This document shows, piece by piece, positions 8,108-14,583 of a stretch of 28,450 bases of DNA. Made by a program: the position numbers and the translations under genes. The stretch comes from CAZGWJ01 sp964529445 (GTDB lineage: Bacteria; Oederibacteriota; Muellerivitia; Muellerivitales; Muellerivitaceae). Under the pieces are notes generated by a model. That model was not told where the DNA came from. It saw nothing but the letters and a program-made list of their open reading frames with translations, and searched no databases. Within the stretch, counting starts at the first letter, position 1; every line of letters starts with the position of its first letter. The stretch is from NCBI GenBank assembly GCA_964529445.1, contig CAZGWJ010000032.1, positions 1 through 28,450 of the forward strand, read 5' to 3'.

Positions 8108-9090
8108 GCCCCGCTCCACCGCCCCTTGCGGAGATCGTCCGGGTCCTGAAGGAACGGGATGATTTCCTCATCACCACCCACGTGGATCCCGACGGGGATG
8201 GGCTGGGATCCCAATGCGCCCTCTATTGGGCCTTGACGAAGATGGGCAAGCGCGTTCAGCTGGTCAATTCCAGTCCCCTCCAACGGCGATATCGTTTCCT
8301 GACCTGTGCGTCCGTCTATCGGGTTTCCGACGTCTTTCCGGGGCATGAAGTGTGCTTGGCCCTCGATGCGGGAGATCTCCAGCGTATCCGCGAGGGCATC
8401 CGCCGGGAGGAACTGGGATTCCTCATCAACATCGACCACCATTCCTCCAACACCCTCTACGGGGATCTCAATTGGGTGGAACCCACGGCTTGTGCCGCCG
8501 GAGAGATGGTGTATCGCCTCATCCGCGAACTGCCCGTTTCCCCCGGTCAGGAGATCCTCGACGGAATCTACACGGCCTTGATCGCGGATACCGGCCGGTT
8601 CCAGTATTCCAACACCACCCCCCAGGTCCTGCGGCTGGCCGCCGAGCTGGTCGACCGGGGCGCGGACCTGGCGGGTGTAAGCCGGAAGCTTTTCGCCTCC
8701 GAGAGCGAAGCGGCCCTGAAGGTCCTGCGCACGGGACTCGGGAATCTCCGCATCCATGCGGGAGGGCGCATCGGGACCATGACCCTCTCCCGAAGGGAAC
8801 TGGCGGAGTCCGGGGCGGTGGACGACGATACGGAGAACCTCATCAATTTCGTGAGGAAGGTGGATGGGGTGGAACTGTCCTTGTTCCTCCGCGAGCGGTC
8901 CGATGGACGGCTGAAACTCTCCCTGCGTTCCAAGAACGGCGTGGACGTGTCGAGGATCGCCATGCGCTTTGGGGGAGGCGGGCACCCCTACGCCGCGGGC
9001 GCCGTGATGGAAGGTCCCCTGGACCAGGCCCTGAAGACCGTGCTGGAAGCCTGCACGGCCGCGCTTCTCAAAGAGCACGGAGATGGATGA
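8104..9090 (+). CDS. nrnA: DHH/DHHA1 phosphoesterase, NrnA-type oligoribonuclease / pAp phosphatase
   Basis: Members of this family degrade short RNA oligonucleotides and dephosphorylate 3'-phosphoadenosine 5'-phosphate, using two divalent metal ions in the cytoplasm. The 328-residue product has the DHH-family motifs in order: THVDPDGDGLGS (residues 25-36, His26, Asp28, Asp30, Asp32), ALDAGD (Asp88), NIDHHSSN with the DHH triad at 111-113, and IADTGRF (Asp162). The DHHA1 domain ends with RFGGGGHPYAAGA, the substrate-binding glycine motif. It starts with GTG overlapping the rbfA stop by 4 nt. NrnA next to rbfA and truB is a common arrangement and suggests a link with RNA turnover. Confidence 0.94.
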   Translation: MSPAPPPLAEIVRVLKERDDFLITTHVDPDGDGLGSQCALYWALTKMGKRVQLVNSSPLQRRYRFLTCASVYRVSDVFPGHEVCLALDAGDLQRIREGIRREELGFLINIDHHSSNTLYGDLNWVEPTACAAGEMVYRLIRELPVSPGQEILDGIYTALIADTGRFQYSNTTPQVLRLAAELVDRGADLAGVSRKLFASESEAALKVLRTGLGNLRIHAGGRIGTMTLSRRELAESGAVDDDTENLINFVRKVDGVELSLFLRERSDGRLKLSLRSKNGVDVSRIAMRFGGGGHPYAAGAVMEGPLDQALKTVLEACTAALLKEHGDG

Positions 9091-9141
9091 TTACCGAGGG
9101 ATGGATTGTTGAATTCGCCTTCGGCTCAAAGCGGGTGGTCG

Positions 9142-9162
9142 ACGTCGCGGGATTCGCGACGT
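9142..9162. repeat. Short perfect inverted repeat in the nrnA-truB spacer
   Basis: ACGTCGCG (9142-9149) pairs with CGCGACGT (9155-9162) around a 5-nt loop. No T tract follows, so it is not an intrinsic terminator. The 167-nt spacer otherwise holds only the repeat at 9213-9248. Confidence 0.5.
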
Positions 9163-9212
9163 TAGAAGGCAGAAGCTAGCAGGTTGCGGCACCCGGTATT
9201 ATTTGAAGCATG

Positions 9213-9248
9213 TCTTATCGGTGTCCATCCCCATCCATCGGTGGTTAA
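9213..9248 (-). repeat. Dispersed repeat copy 1 (inverted relative to 10177-10212)
   Basis: About 36 bp just upstream of truB. Its reverse complement (starting TTAACCACCGATGGATG) matches 10177-10212 with only a few differences. The two copies thus flank truB in opposite orientation. The repeat runs into the presumed promoter region of truB. Confidence 0.75.
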
Positions 9249-9257
9249 ATAGTCGCT

Positions 9258-10115
9258 ATGAACGGCGTGCTCGTCCTCGACAAACCCCCCGGCTGGACCT
9301 CCCATGACGTGGTGGCCCGCGTTCGCGGCATCCTGAAGGAATCCTCCGTCGGTCATCTCGGTACCCTCGATCCCCTGGCCACGGGCGTTCTCCCGCTCGT
9401 CCTGGGCGCCGCCACGAGGCTTGTCCAGTTCACGGATTTCGACAAGGAGTACGAGGCGGTCTGCCTTCTGGGGCGCACGACCGACAGCGAGGACGTGACG
9501 GGGAAGACGCTGGAGGAGAAGGACGTCTCACGACTCGATCCGGAGGCCGTCCGTCGTTCTTTCCTCGATCTGATGAACCTAAAGGAGCAGATCCCTCCCA
9601 TGGTTTCCGCCGTGAAAAAGGACGGCGTGAAACTCTACGAGTTGGCTCGCGCCGGCAGGAACGTGGAACGCAAACCCCGTCCCGTGACCATCGCTTCCGT
9701 GGAACTCCTCTCGGTCGAGATCCCGCGCGTCCGTTTTCGCGTCGCTTGCAGCGGCGGCACCTACGTGCGTACTCTTTGCCGCACGGCGGGGGAGGTTCTG
9801 GGTTGCGGTGGCTGCATGGAGTCCCTCGTCAGGACGAGGGTGGGTCCCTACCCTCTCGATGTCGCATTCGCCCTGGATGCGCCCCCCGATTCCTGGATCA
9901 TTCGGCCGGCTTCCGACTTCCTGGTCTCGATCCCGGAGGTCCGCTTGGACGAGGGGTCCCTGGAGCGGGTTTGTCACGGCAATCCGGTCCCCTCGGACGG
10001 TGCCGTCACCGGGTGGGTGAGGATCATGAACGCGGAGGGGAAGCTGGTCGCCATGGCGGAGGGTCGGGACGGGGAACTGCATCCCCGGAAGGTCTTCGGA
10101 CCGACTGGGATCTAG
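9258..10115 (+). CDS. truB: tRNA pseudouridine(55) synthase TruB
   Basis: TruB isomerises U55 in the T-loop of tRNAs to pseudouridine. The 285-residue product contains the catalytic motif GHLGTLDPLATGVL with Asp38 as nucleophile. Other family motifs are GVLVLDKPPGWTSHDVV at the N terminus, KEYEAVCLLGRTTDSEDVTG, IPPMVSAVKKDGVKLYELAR and the RVACSGGTYVRTL strand. The C-terminal 60 residues form a PUA-like region. The ATG at 9258 has no evident Shine-Dalgarno sequence; a TTAAAT at 9245-9250 lies at the distance expected for a leaderless mRNA. Inverted copies of one repeat flank the gene. Confidence 0.97.
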   Translation: MNGVLVLDKPPGWTSHDVVARVRGILKESSVGHLGTLDPLATGVLPLVLGAATRLVQFTDFDKEYEAVCLLGRTTDSEDVTGKTLEEKDVSRLDPEAVRRSFLDLMNLKEQIPPMVSAVKKDGVKLYELARAGRNVERKPRPVTIASVELLSVEIPRVRFRVACSGGTYVRTLCRTAGEVLGCGGCMESLVRTRVGPYPLDVAFALDAPPDSWIIRPASDFLVSIPEVRLDEGSLERVCHGNPVPSDGAVTGWVRIMNAEGKLVAMAEGRDGELHPRKVFGPTGI

Positions 10116-10144
10116 AATTGATCCGTCAAGAACACCAACGTCTC

Positions 10145-10212
10145 ATTAACCACCGGTAAAACTAGGAAAAGACGATTTAGCCACCGATGGATGGGATGGA
10201 CACCGATGAAGA
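10145..10212 (+). repeat. Dispersed repeat copies 2 and 3 downstream of truB
   Basis: The main copy, 10177-10212 (TTAGCCACCGATGGATGG at its start), is the inverted counterpart of 9213-9248. A shorter fragment, ATTAACCACCGG, starts at about 10145. The unit resembles the CACCGATGGA-type repeats that are scattered in many bacterial drafts. Nothing suggests coding. Confidence 0.7.
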
Positions 10213-10230
10213 TGTGTCATCCTACTTTCG

Positions 10231-10266
10231 TAGGGGCGAGGCATGCCTCGCCCGATCAATATTGAT
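10231..10266. repeat. Two adjacent perfect palindromes upstream of ribF
   Basis: GGGCGAGGCATGCCTCGCCC (10234-10253) is a perfect 20-bp palindrome, followed by a second perfect 12-bp palindrome, ATCAATATTGAT (10255-10266), that directly abuts the -10 box of ribF. The first, with its TAGG prefix, looks like a dispersed repeat family member. The second could be an operator because it overlaps the promoter. Confidence 0.7.
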
Positions 10267-10272
10267 TATAAT
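10267..10272 (+). promoter_or_regulatory. Consensus -10 box upstream of ribF
   Basis: TATAAT at 10267-10272 is a perfect sigma-70-type -10 box; the -35 position (10244-10249, TGCCTC) is poor and lies within the 20-bp palindrome. Predicted start is about 10279, giving a leader of about 33 nt. An internal promoter for ribF-rpsO-pnp is plausible. Confidence 0.5.
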
Positions 10273-10311
10273 GACAAAACTTCGCGTTTTCGCGGTCGAT
10301 TTGGAGTCGTA

Positions 10312-11226
10312 ATGAAAAGGAAGATCGTACTGACCATCGGGGTGTTCGACGGGTTCCACCGGGGCCACCAGGTCCTCGTGCGCGAGACCGTGCGCCTGGC
10401 CCGCCGCCTGAAGGCGTGTCCCGTGGCCCTGACCTTTACCCGCCATCCCCTGAACGTCCTGCATCGCAATGGGATGGTGCCCTTTCTCTACCCGCGTGAG
10501 GAGACGTATCGCGCCCTGCGAGCGGCCGGCATCGAACGCGTCCTGGCCGTTGAATTCACGAAGCGCTATGCGACCCAGACCCCCGGGGAATTCATCCGCC
10601 GTATGGCGCGGCGGTTTAACCTGAAAGGCGTGGTGGTGGGGACCAACTTCCGGTTCGGCGCCGGCAACAAGGGTGATGGGAAGGTGTTGCGACGGCTGGG
10701 TGTCCGGAACGGTTTCAAGGTCTTGTCGGTCGGTTTGAAGGGTGGGGCCGGGAAGGTCGTCTCCTCATCGCGAATCCGGAGCGCTCTCCTTCAGGGAAGG
10801 GTGGAGGATGCCAACCGGATGCTCGGTCGTCCTTTTCATATCACGGGACTCGTCTCGCGCGGGAGGCGGATCGGGCGCGGCATGGGTTATCCGACCGCCA
10901 ACTTGAAGGACATGGGTTGTTTCATCCCCCGCCACGGCATCTATGCCTGCTTCGTGGAGACGGGAGGCCGTTCATATCGGGGCGGTCTGGACCTGGGCAT
11001 CCAGCCCACCGTTTCCGGCGGGGATCCGCGGGTAAGGGCCGAGGTCCATCTCCTCGGATTCCAGGGGGACCTCTATGGAAGACGGATCCGCATCCGTCTG
11101 GTGAAGTACCTGCGTCCGGAGATCCGCTTCAGGGACTTGGCGACGCTGGCCCGGCAGATCCGCAGGGACATCGAGACGATCGGGAAGATGAAAATGCCCA
11201 AAGGGCGGGAAGAAGGCAGTCGGTAA
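10312..11226 (+). CDS. ribF: Bifunctional riboflavin kinase / FAD synthetase RibF
   Basis: RibF phosphorylates riboflavin to FMN and adenylates FMN to FAD. The 304-residue product has an N-terminal nucleotidyltransferase domain with IGVFDGFHRGH (about 9-19), the GTNFRFG motif and SSSRIR (about 150-155). The C-terminal riboflavin kinase domain has GRRIGRGMGYPTANL (PTAN at about 194) and a barrel ending in RLVKYLRPEIRFRDLATLARQIRRDIE. I chose ATG 10312, which has GGAG (10303-10306) 5 nt upstream; the in-frame ATG at 10243 lies inside palindromic repeat DNA. It sits between truB and rpsO, the usual order. Confidence 0.96.
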   Translation: MKRKIVLTIGVFDGFHRGHQVLVRETVRLARRLKACPVALTFTRHPLNVLHRNGMVPFLYPREETYRALRAAGIERVLAVEFTKRYATQTPGEFIRRMARRFNLKGVVVGTNFRFGAGNKGDGKVLRRLGVRNGFKVLSVGLKGGAGKVVSSSRIRSALLQGRVEDANRMLGRPFHITGLVSRGRRIGRGMGYPTANLKDMGCFIPRHGIYACFVETGGRSYRGGLDLGIQPTVSGGDPRVRAEVHLLGFQGDLYGRRIRIRLVKYLRPEIRFRDLATLARQIRRDIETIGKMKMPKGREEGSR

Positions 11227-11313
11227 AAGGTTACGAAACTTATCCACGGCTTGGAACACCACAAAAGCCCAAATATCAAGGCCCGCCAAGGGTTCCTTCC
11301 TTGTCACTTTTCT

Positions 11314-11342
11314 TTGCATTCCGCCCGGCCAGACCCTAAAAT
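11314..11342 (+). promoter_or_regulatory. Sigma-70-type promoter of rpsO
   Basis: TTGCAT (11314-11319) and TAAAAT (11337-11342) are separated by exactly 17 bp. The predicted start, about 11349, gives a 126-nt leader before rpsO. Confidence 0.7.
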
Positions 11343-11348
11343 ACGTTT

Positions 11349-11474
11349 CCTTTGGACCCTCGGGTCCTGAGGATGCAAGGCGAGGATCCTTCGCTTGGCT
11401 GATGAGCCCACTCTGGCTCCTGCTCGGCGAAAGGGAAGCCCGGCAACAAACCGCACCTGGAGAGGTATCGAGCC
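11349..11474 (+). promoter_or_regulatory. Structured rpsO mRNA leader, possible S15 autoregulatory site
   Basis: The leader can fold into several hairpins: GGACC/GGTCC with a CTCG loop near 11356-11369, a second around CAAGGCGAG/CTTCGCTTG near 11377-11399, and GAGCC/GGCTC near 11405-11420. Ribosomal protein S15 represses its own mRNA through a leader structure in several phyla, so an S15-binding role is likely by analogy. I cannot identify the binding motif with certainty. The Shine-Dalgarno GGAGAGG lies just before the start codon. Confidence 0.45.
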
Positions 11475-11741
11475 ATGATGACGAAAGACCGCAAGACCCA
11501 GCTGATCACGGATTTTAAGCGCAAGGACAAGGACACGGGTTCCCCCGAGGTCCAGATCGCGCTCCTCACCGAGCGCATCACCTATCTCACCGAGCACTTC
11601 AAGTCCCATCCAAAGGATCATGCGTCGCGCCGCGGCCTGCTGAAGATGGTCGGGCAACGGCGCCGTCTCCTGGACTACCTAAAAAAACACAACGTCAAGA
11701 GCTACACCACGCTGTTGGACCGCTTGAACCTGAGAAAGTAG
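11475..11741 (+). CDS. rpsO: 30S ribosomal protein S15
   Basis: S15 binds the central domain of 16S rRNA early in 30S assembly and forms an intersubunit bridge. The 88-residue product has the family's normal length and four-helix pattern: DTGSPEVQIALLTERI, LTEHFKSHPKDHASRRGLLKMVGQRRRLLDYLKK and a basic C terminus YTTLLDRLNLRK. GGAGAGG precedes the start at a suitable distance; a second ATG directly follows, so the true N terminus may be one residue shorter. Gene order rpsO-pnp is conserved widely, and the 142-nt spacer to pnp suggests a processed junction. Confidence 0.98.
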   Translation: MMTKDRKTQLITDFKRKDKDTGSPEVQIALLTERITYLTEHFKSHPKDHASRRGLLKMVGQRRRLLDYLKKHNVKSYTTLLDRLNLRK

Positions 11742-11883
11742 GGTTCCACCACGTTCTGACGACACCGCGGGGAGGAGTCCGCGGGGTCACGCTTCCGTCC
11801 GGAAGGGTCCGGGCGGGGGCGGGGGTCTTTCCCGCATTGGGCGGAGAGGATCATGGTTGGCTGGAGACTAAAGGAAAAATCGA
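11742..11883 (+). promoter_or_regulatory. rpsO-pnp spacer with hairpins
   Basis: The spacer contains CCGCGG (about 11765) repeated with a 7-8 nt loop, and overlapping CCGGA-type palindromes near 11793-11812. No T tract follows either. In several bacteria the pnp leader hairpin is cut by RNase III and drives PNPase autoregulation; the arrangement here is compatible with this, but that is inference. An AGGA-type Shine-Dalgarno lies just before pnp. Confidence 0.35.
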
Positions 11884-13995
11884 ATGGAACGAGTTTCAAC
11901 GCAGTTAGCACACGCGCAGTTCACGATGGAGACGGGGCGGATGGCCAAGCAGGCCGACGGGGCGGTTCTCGCCCAGTTCGGCGACACGGTGGTCTTAGCT
12001 GCCGCGGTCGGGGCCAAGAATCCGATGCCCGGCAAGGATTTCTTCCCCCTCACCATCGAGTACCGTGAGAAGTCGGCGGCTGCGGGTCGCATCCCCGGCG
12101 GCTGGTTCAAGCGCGAAGGCCGTCCCCGCACCAAGGAAACCCTCACTTCCCGGTTGATCGATCGCCCCATCCGTCCGCTGTTCCCCGACGGGTTTTTCAA
12201 CGAGGTCCAGATTCACGCGACCGTCATCTCCTCGGATCAGGAGAACGATTCGGACGTGGTGGCCGTGAACGGGGCTTCTGCCGCCTTGTACATCTCCGAC
12301 ATTCCATTTGACACGCCGTTCGGTTGCGTTCGTATCGGCCGCGTCAAGGGCGAGTTCGTTGTGAACCCCACATTCGTTCAGCAGGATGCCAGCTCGCTCG
12401 ACCTCGTGGTCGTGTCCAGCCGTGAGGCCATCATCATGGTGGAGGGGGGGGCCGATGAAGAGCCCGAGTCCGTCGTGCTTGAGGCCGTGAGGCTGGCCCA
12501 GAAGGAATGCCAGAAGCTCATCGATCTGCAGGAAGAACTCCGGAAGAAGTGCGGCAAGCCGAAGCGAGCCCTCACGCTGGTGAAGCCCGCCCCGGAATTG
12601 GACGCGGAGGTCAAGGCCTTCGGGCGCCCGAAGCTCGAGGCGGCCATGGCCGAGAAGGACAAGCTCAAGCGCCAGGAAAAGGTCGCCCAGGTCGCGGTGG
12701 ACGCGGTGGCCGCTTTGGCCGAGAAGTTCCCCGGCCAGGACAAGGCCATCCACGGCATCCTCCACGGCATCGAGTCGGACCTCGTGCGCGAAGCCATCCT
12801 GGAGCGTCACGAGCGGCAGGACGGCCGCAAGTTCGACGAGTTCCGTCCCATTACGGCGGAGGTGAAGGTTTTGCCCCGCACGCACGGTTCGGCCCTCTTC
12901 ACGCGCGGACAGACCCAGGCCCTCGTGGTCACCACCCTGGGCACCCAGGATGACCAGCAGATCCTCGAGGAGCTGGAAGGCGAGAAGAAGAAGCATTTCA
13001 TGCTTCACTACAGCTTCCCGCCCTATTCCGTGGGCGAGATCAAGCCCCTGCGCGGCCCTGGACGGCGAGAGATCGGGCACGGAGCCCTGGCGGAACGCGC
13101 GCTCGAACCGCTGCTTCCCAGCAAGGATTCCTTCCCCTACACCATCCAGGTGGCTTCGGACATCCTGGAATCCAACGGTTCCTCGTCCATGGCCTCCGTC
13201 TGTGGCGGGTCCCTTTCCATGATGGATGCAGGCGTGCCCCTGAAGAGCGCCTGTGCCGGTGTGGCCCTCGGGCTCGTCTCCAACGCGGACCTCTCGAAGT
13301 ACGCCATCCTCACCGATATCCAGGGTCTCGAGGACCATTTCGGGGACATGGATTTCAAGGTGGCGGGAACCCGCAAGGGCATCACGGCCATTCAGATGGA
13401 CATCAAGATCAAGGGCATCACCATGGAAATCGTCGAGAAGGGCCTGGCCCAGGCCAAGCAGGGCCGATTGCACGTCCTCGATGTCATGGAGAAGGCCATC
13501 TCCGCCCCCCGCACCGACTTGTCGCCCTATGCGCCCCGGATCGTCACCATCAAGGTGCCGACCGAGCGGATTCGCGACATCATCGGCAAGGGTGGCGCCA
13601 CCATCCGGAAGATCCAGGAGGACTTCAAGGTCGAGATCAACGTGGAGGATGATGGCAGTGTGCACATCGCCTCGCCCGATGGTGTTGCGCTCGAGAAGGC
13701 CACCCAGTACATCCAGGGTCTCACGGCCGAAGCCGAGGAGGGGAAGATCTACCTGGGTACCGTCCAGAAGATCATGGACTTCGGGGCCTTCGTGGAGATC
13801 CTGCCTGGTACCGATGGATTGGTGCATATCTCCCAACTGGACAACAAGCGGGTCGAACGGGTCGAGGATGTCGTCAAGGAAGGCGACGAGATGCTGGTGA
13901 AGTGCATCGGCATCGATCCCAAGACCAAGAAGATCAAGCTGTCCCGCAAGGACGCGTTGGGCCTTAACATTGAGGACTATCGCAAGAAGGATTAG
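11884..13995 (+). CDS. pnp: Polyribonucleotide nucleotidyltransferase (PNPase)
   Basis: PNPase is a trimeric 3'-5' phosphorolytic exoribonuclease of mRNA decay. The 703-residue product has the complete architecture: RNase PH domain 1 (about 10-140), the helical linker domain (about 230-300), RNase PH domain 2 (about 310-530), a KH domain with IIGKGGATIRKI (about 565) and an S1 domain (about 620-692). The active site has the phosphate-binding SNGSSSMASVCGGSL and the acidic motif DIQGLEDHFGDMDFK (about 478-492). Start ATG 11884 follows AAAGGA. A strong intrinsic terminator lies 47 nt after the stop and closes the cluster. High GC and third-position bias create long antisense open frames here, which are shadows. 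Confidence 0.98.
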   Translation: MERVSTQLAHAQFTMETGRMAKQADGAVLAQFGDTVVLAAAVGAKNPMPGKDFFPLTIEYREKSAAAGRIPGGWFKREGRPRTKETLTSRLIDRPIRPLFPDGFFNEVQIHATVISSDQENDSDVVAVNGASAALYISDIPFDTPFGCVRIGRVKGEFVVNPTFVQQDASSLDLVVVSSREAIIMVEGGADEEPESVVLEAVRLAQKECQKLIDLQEELRKKCGKPKRALTLVKPAPELDAEVKAFGRPKLEAAMAEKDKLKRQEKVAQVAVDAVAALAEKFPGQDKAIHGILHGIESDLVREAILERHERQDGRKFDEFRPITAEVKVLPRTHGSALFTRGQTQALVVTTLGTQDDQQILEELEGEKKKHFMLHYSFPPYSVGEIKPLRGPGRREIGHGALAERALEPLLPSKDSFPYTIQVASDILESNGSSSMASVCGGSLSMMDAGVPLKSACAGVALGLVSNADLSKYAILTDIQGLEDHFGDMDFKVAGTRKGITAIQMDIKIKGITMEIVEKGLAQAKQGRLHVLDVMEKAISAPRTDLSPYAPRIVTIKVPTERIRDIIGKGGATIRKIQEDFKVEINVEDDGSVHIASPDGVALEKATQYIQGLTAEAEEGKIYLGTVQKIMDFGAFVEILPGTDGLVHISQLDNKRVERVEDVVKEGDEMLVKCIGIDPKTKKIKLSRKDALGLNIEDYRKKD

Positions 13996-14041
13996 TCCTC
14001 CACGACGATGGTGCGAGCATTCTTCGCGCGATCGGATAACG

Positions 14042-14079
14042 AGCCCCGGGGATCGTTCGATCCCCGGGGCTTTTGTTTT
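14042..14079 (+). terminator. Strong intrinsic terminator after pnp
   Basis: A 13-bp stem, AGCCCCGGGGATC (14042-14054) with GATCCCCGGGGCT (14059-14071), closes on a GTTC tetraloop and is followed by TTTTGTTTT. It marks the end of the translation/RNA operon. Confidence 0.95.
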
Positions 14080-14202
14080 AGCGCGAAAGGGTCGTCGAAA
14101 CCGATCGGCCCTTTTCCGCTCCAATGAAGCCCCCTTCGGCCTTCGTGTCTTCGTGGTGAAACCCTCCGCGAAGGTGTAAGATTTCTTTACGTTCGAGGGG
14201 GC

Positions 14203-14583
14203 ATGAGCCGCATGAAGACCATATTGAAAAAAGAGGACTGGGGGGGGCTCACGATCGTGGCCCTGCTGTCGACCATCCTCTTTCCCCCCTATTTCATCCA
14301 GCTCATGACCATGGCCGCCCTGACCGAGTTCGCCCACCTTTGGACCACGCGGCTCACCCGCAAGGAAGAAGAACGGCTTATCGCCTTCGAGAGGGAACTT
14401 CGTGTCGGCTACAAATTGCAGAGGGAAGGGCGTTTCAAGGAGGCCTTGAGTCTGTACCGGGGCCTGGAGAAGCGTTACGCGGACAATCCCCGGATCGCGA
14501 AACTTGCCACCCTCCAGATCCGAAAACTACAGGGCGGGAAAGGGAAGGATGCGGCCGCGAGAAGGCGGAGGGGGAACCCGTGA
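14203..14583 (+). CDS. Small membrane protein with a TPR-like cytoplasmic tail, partner of the sigma-54 activator
   Basis: I do not recognise a named family. The 126-residue product has a charged N terminus (MSRMKTILKKEDWGG), one long or hairpin-like hydrophobic segment at about 16-42 (containing LTIVALLSTILFPPYFIQLMT), then a soluble part. Residues about 58-100 read like one helical TPR-type pair (ERELRVGYKLQREGRFKEALSLYRGLEK), and the C terminus is very basic (AAARRRRGNP). GAGGGG precedes the ATG. A TAAGAT at 14177-14182 could be its -10 box. The stop overlaps the GTG of the sigma-54 activator by 4 nt, so the two are translationally coupled. A role as membrane-bound partner or sensor for that activator is inference. 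Confidence 0.8.
   Translation: MSRMKTILKKEDWGGLTIVALLSTILFPPYFIQLMTMAALTEFAHLWTTRLTRKEEERLIAFERELRVGYKLQREGRFKEALSLYRGLEKRYADNPRIAKLATLQIRKLQGGKGKDAAARRRRGNP

Noticed and set aside
10243..10311. Upstream start for ribF
   Set aside because: It lies in palindromic DNA and before the predicted transcription start; ATG 10312 has a Shine-Dalgarno.
11402..11440. Hammerhead-like core (CTGATGA ... GAAA) in the rpsO leader
   Set aside because: The core strings are present, but stem I and stem III do not pair and no cleavable NUH lies at the right place.
11430..11455. SAM/cobalamin riboswitch resemblance (GAAAGGGAAGCCCGGCAAC)
   Set aside because: Only a short stretch resembles those cores; the other conserved helices are missing, and the gene is rpsO.
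11995..14337. 780-codon open frame on the minus strand
   Set aside because: Antisense shadow of pnp caused by high-GC codon bias; no family motifs and pnp is certain.
14340..14579. 80-residue N-terminal extension of the sigma-54 activator
   Set aside because: It overlaps the membrane protein gene in another frame; the GTG at 14580 gives the natural overlap and zinc-ribbon start.
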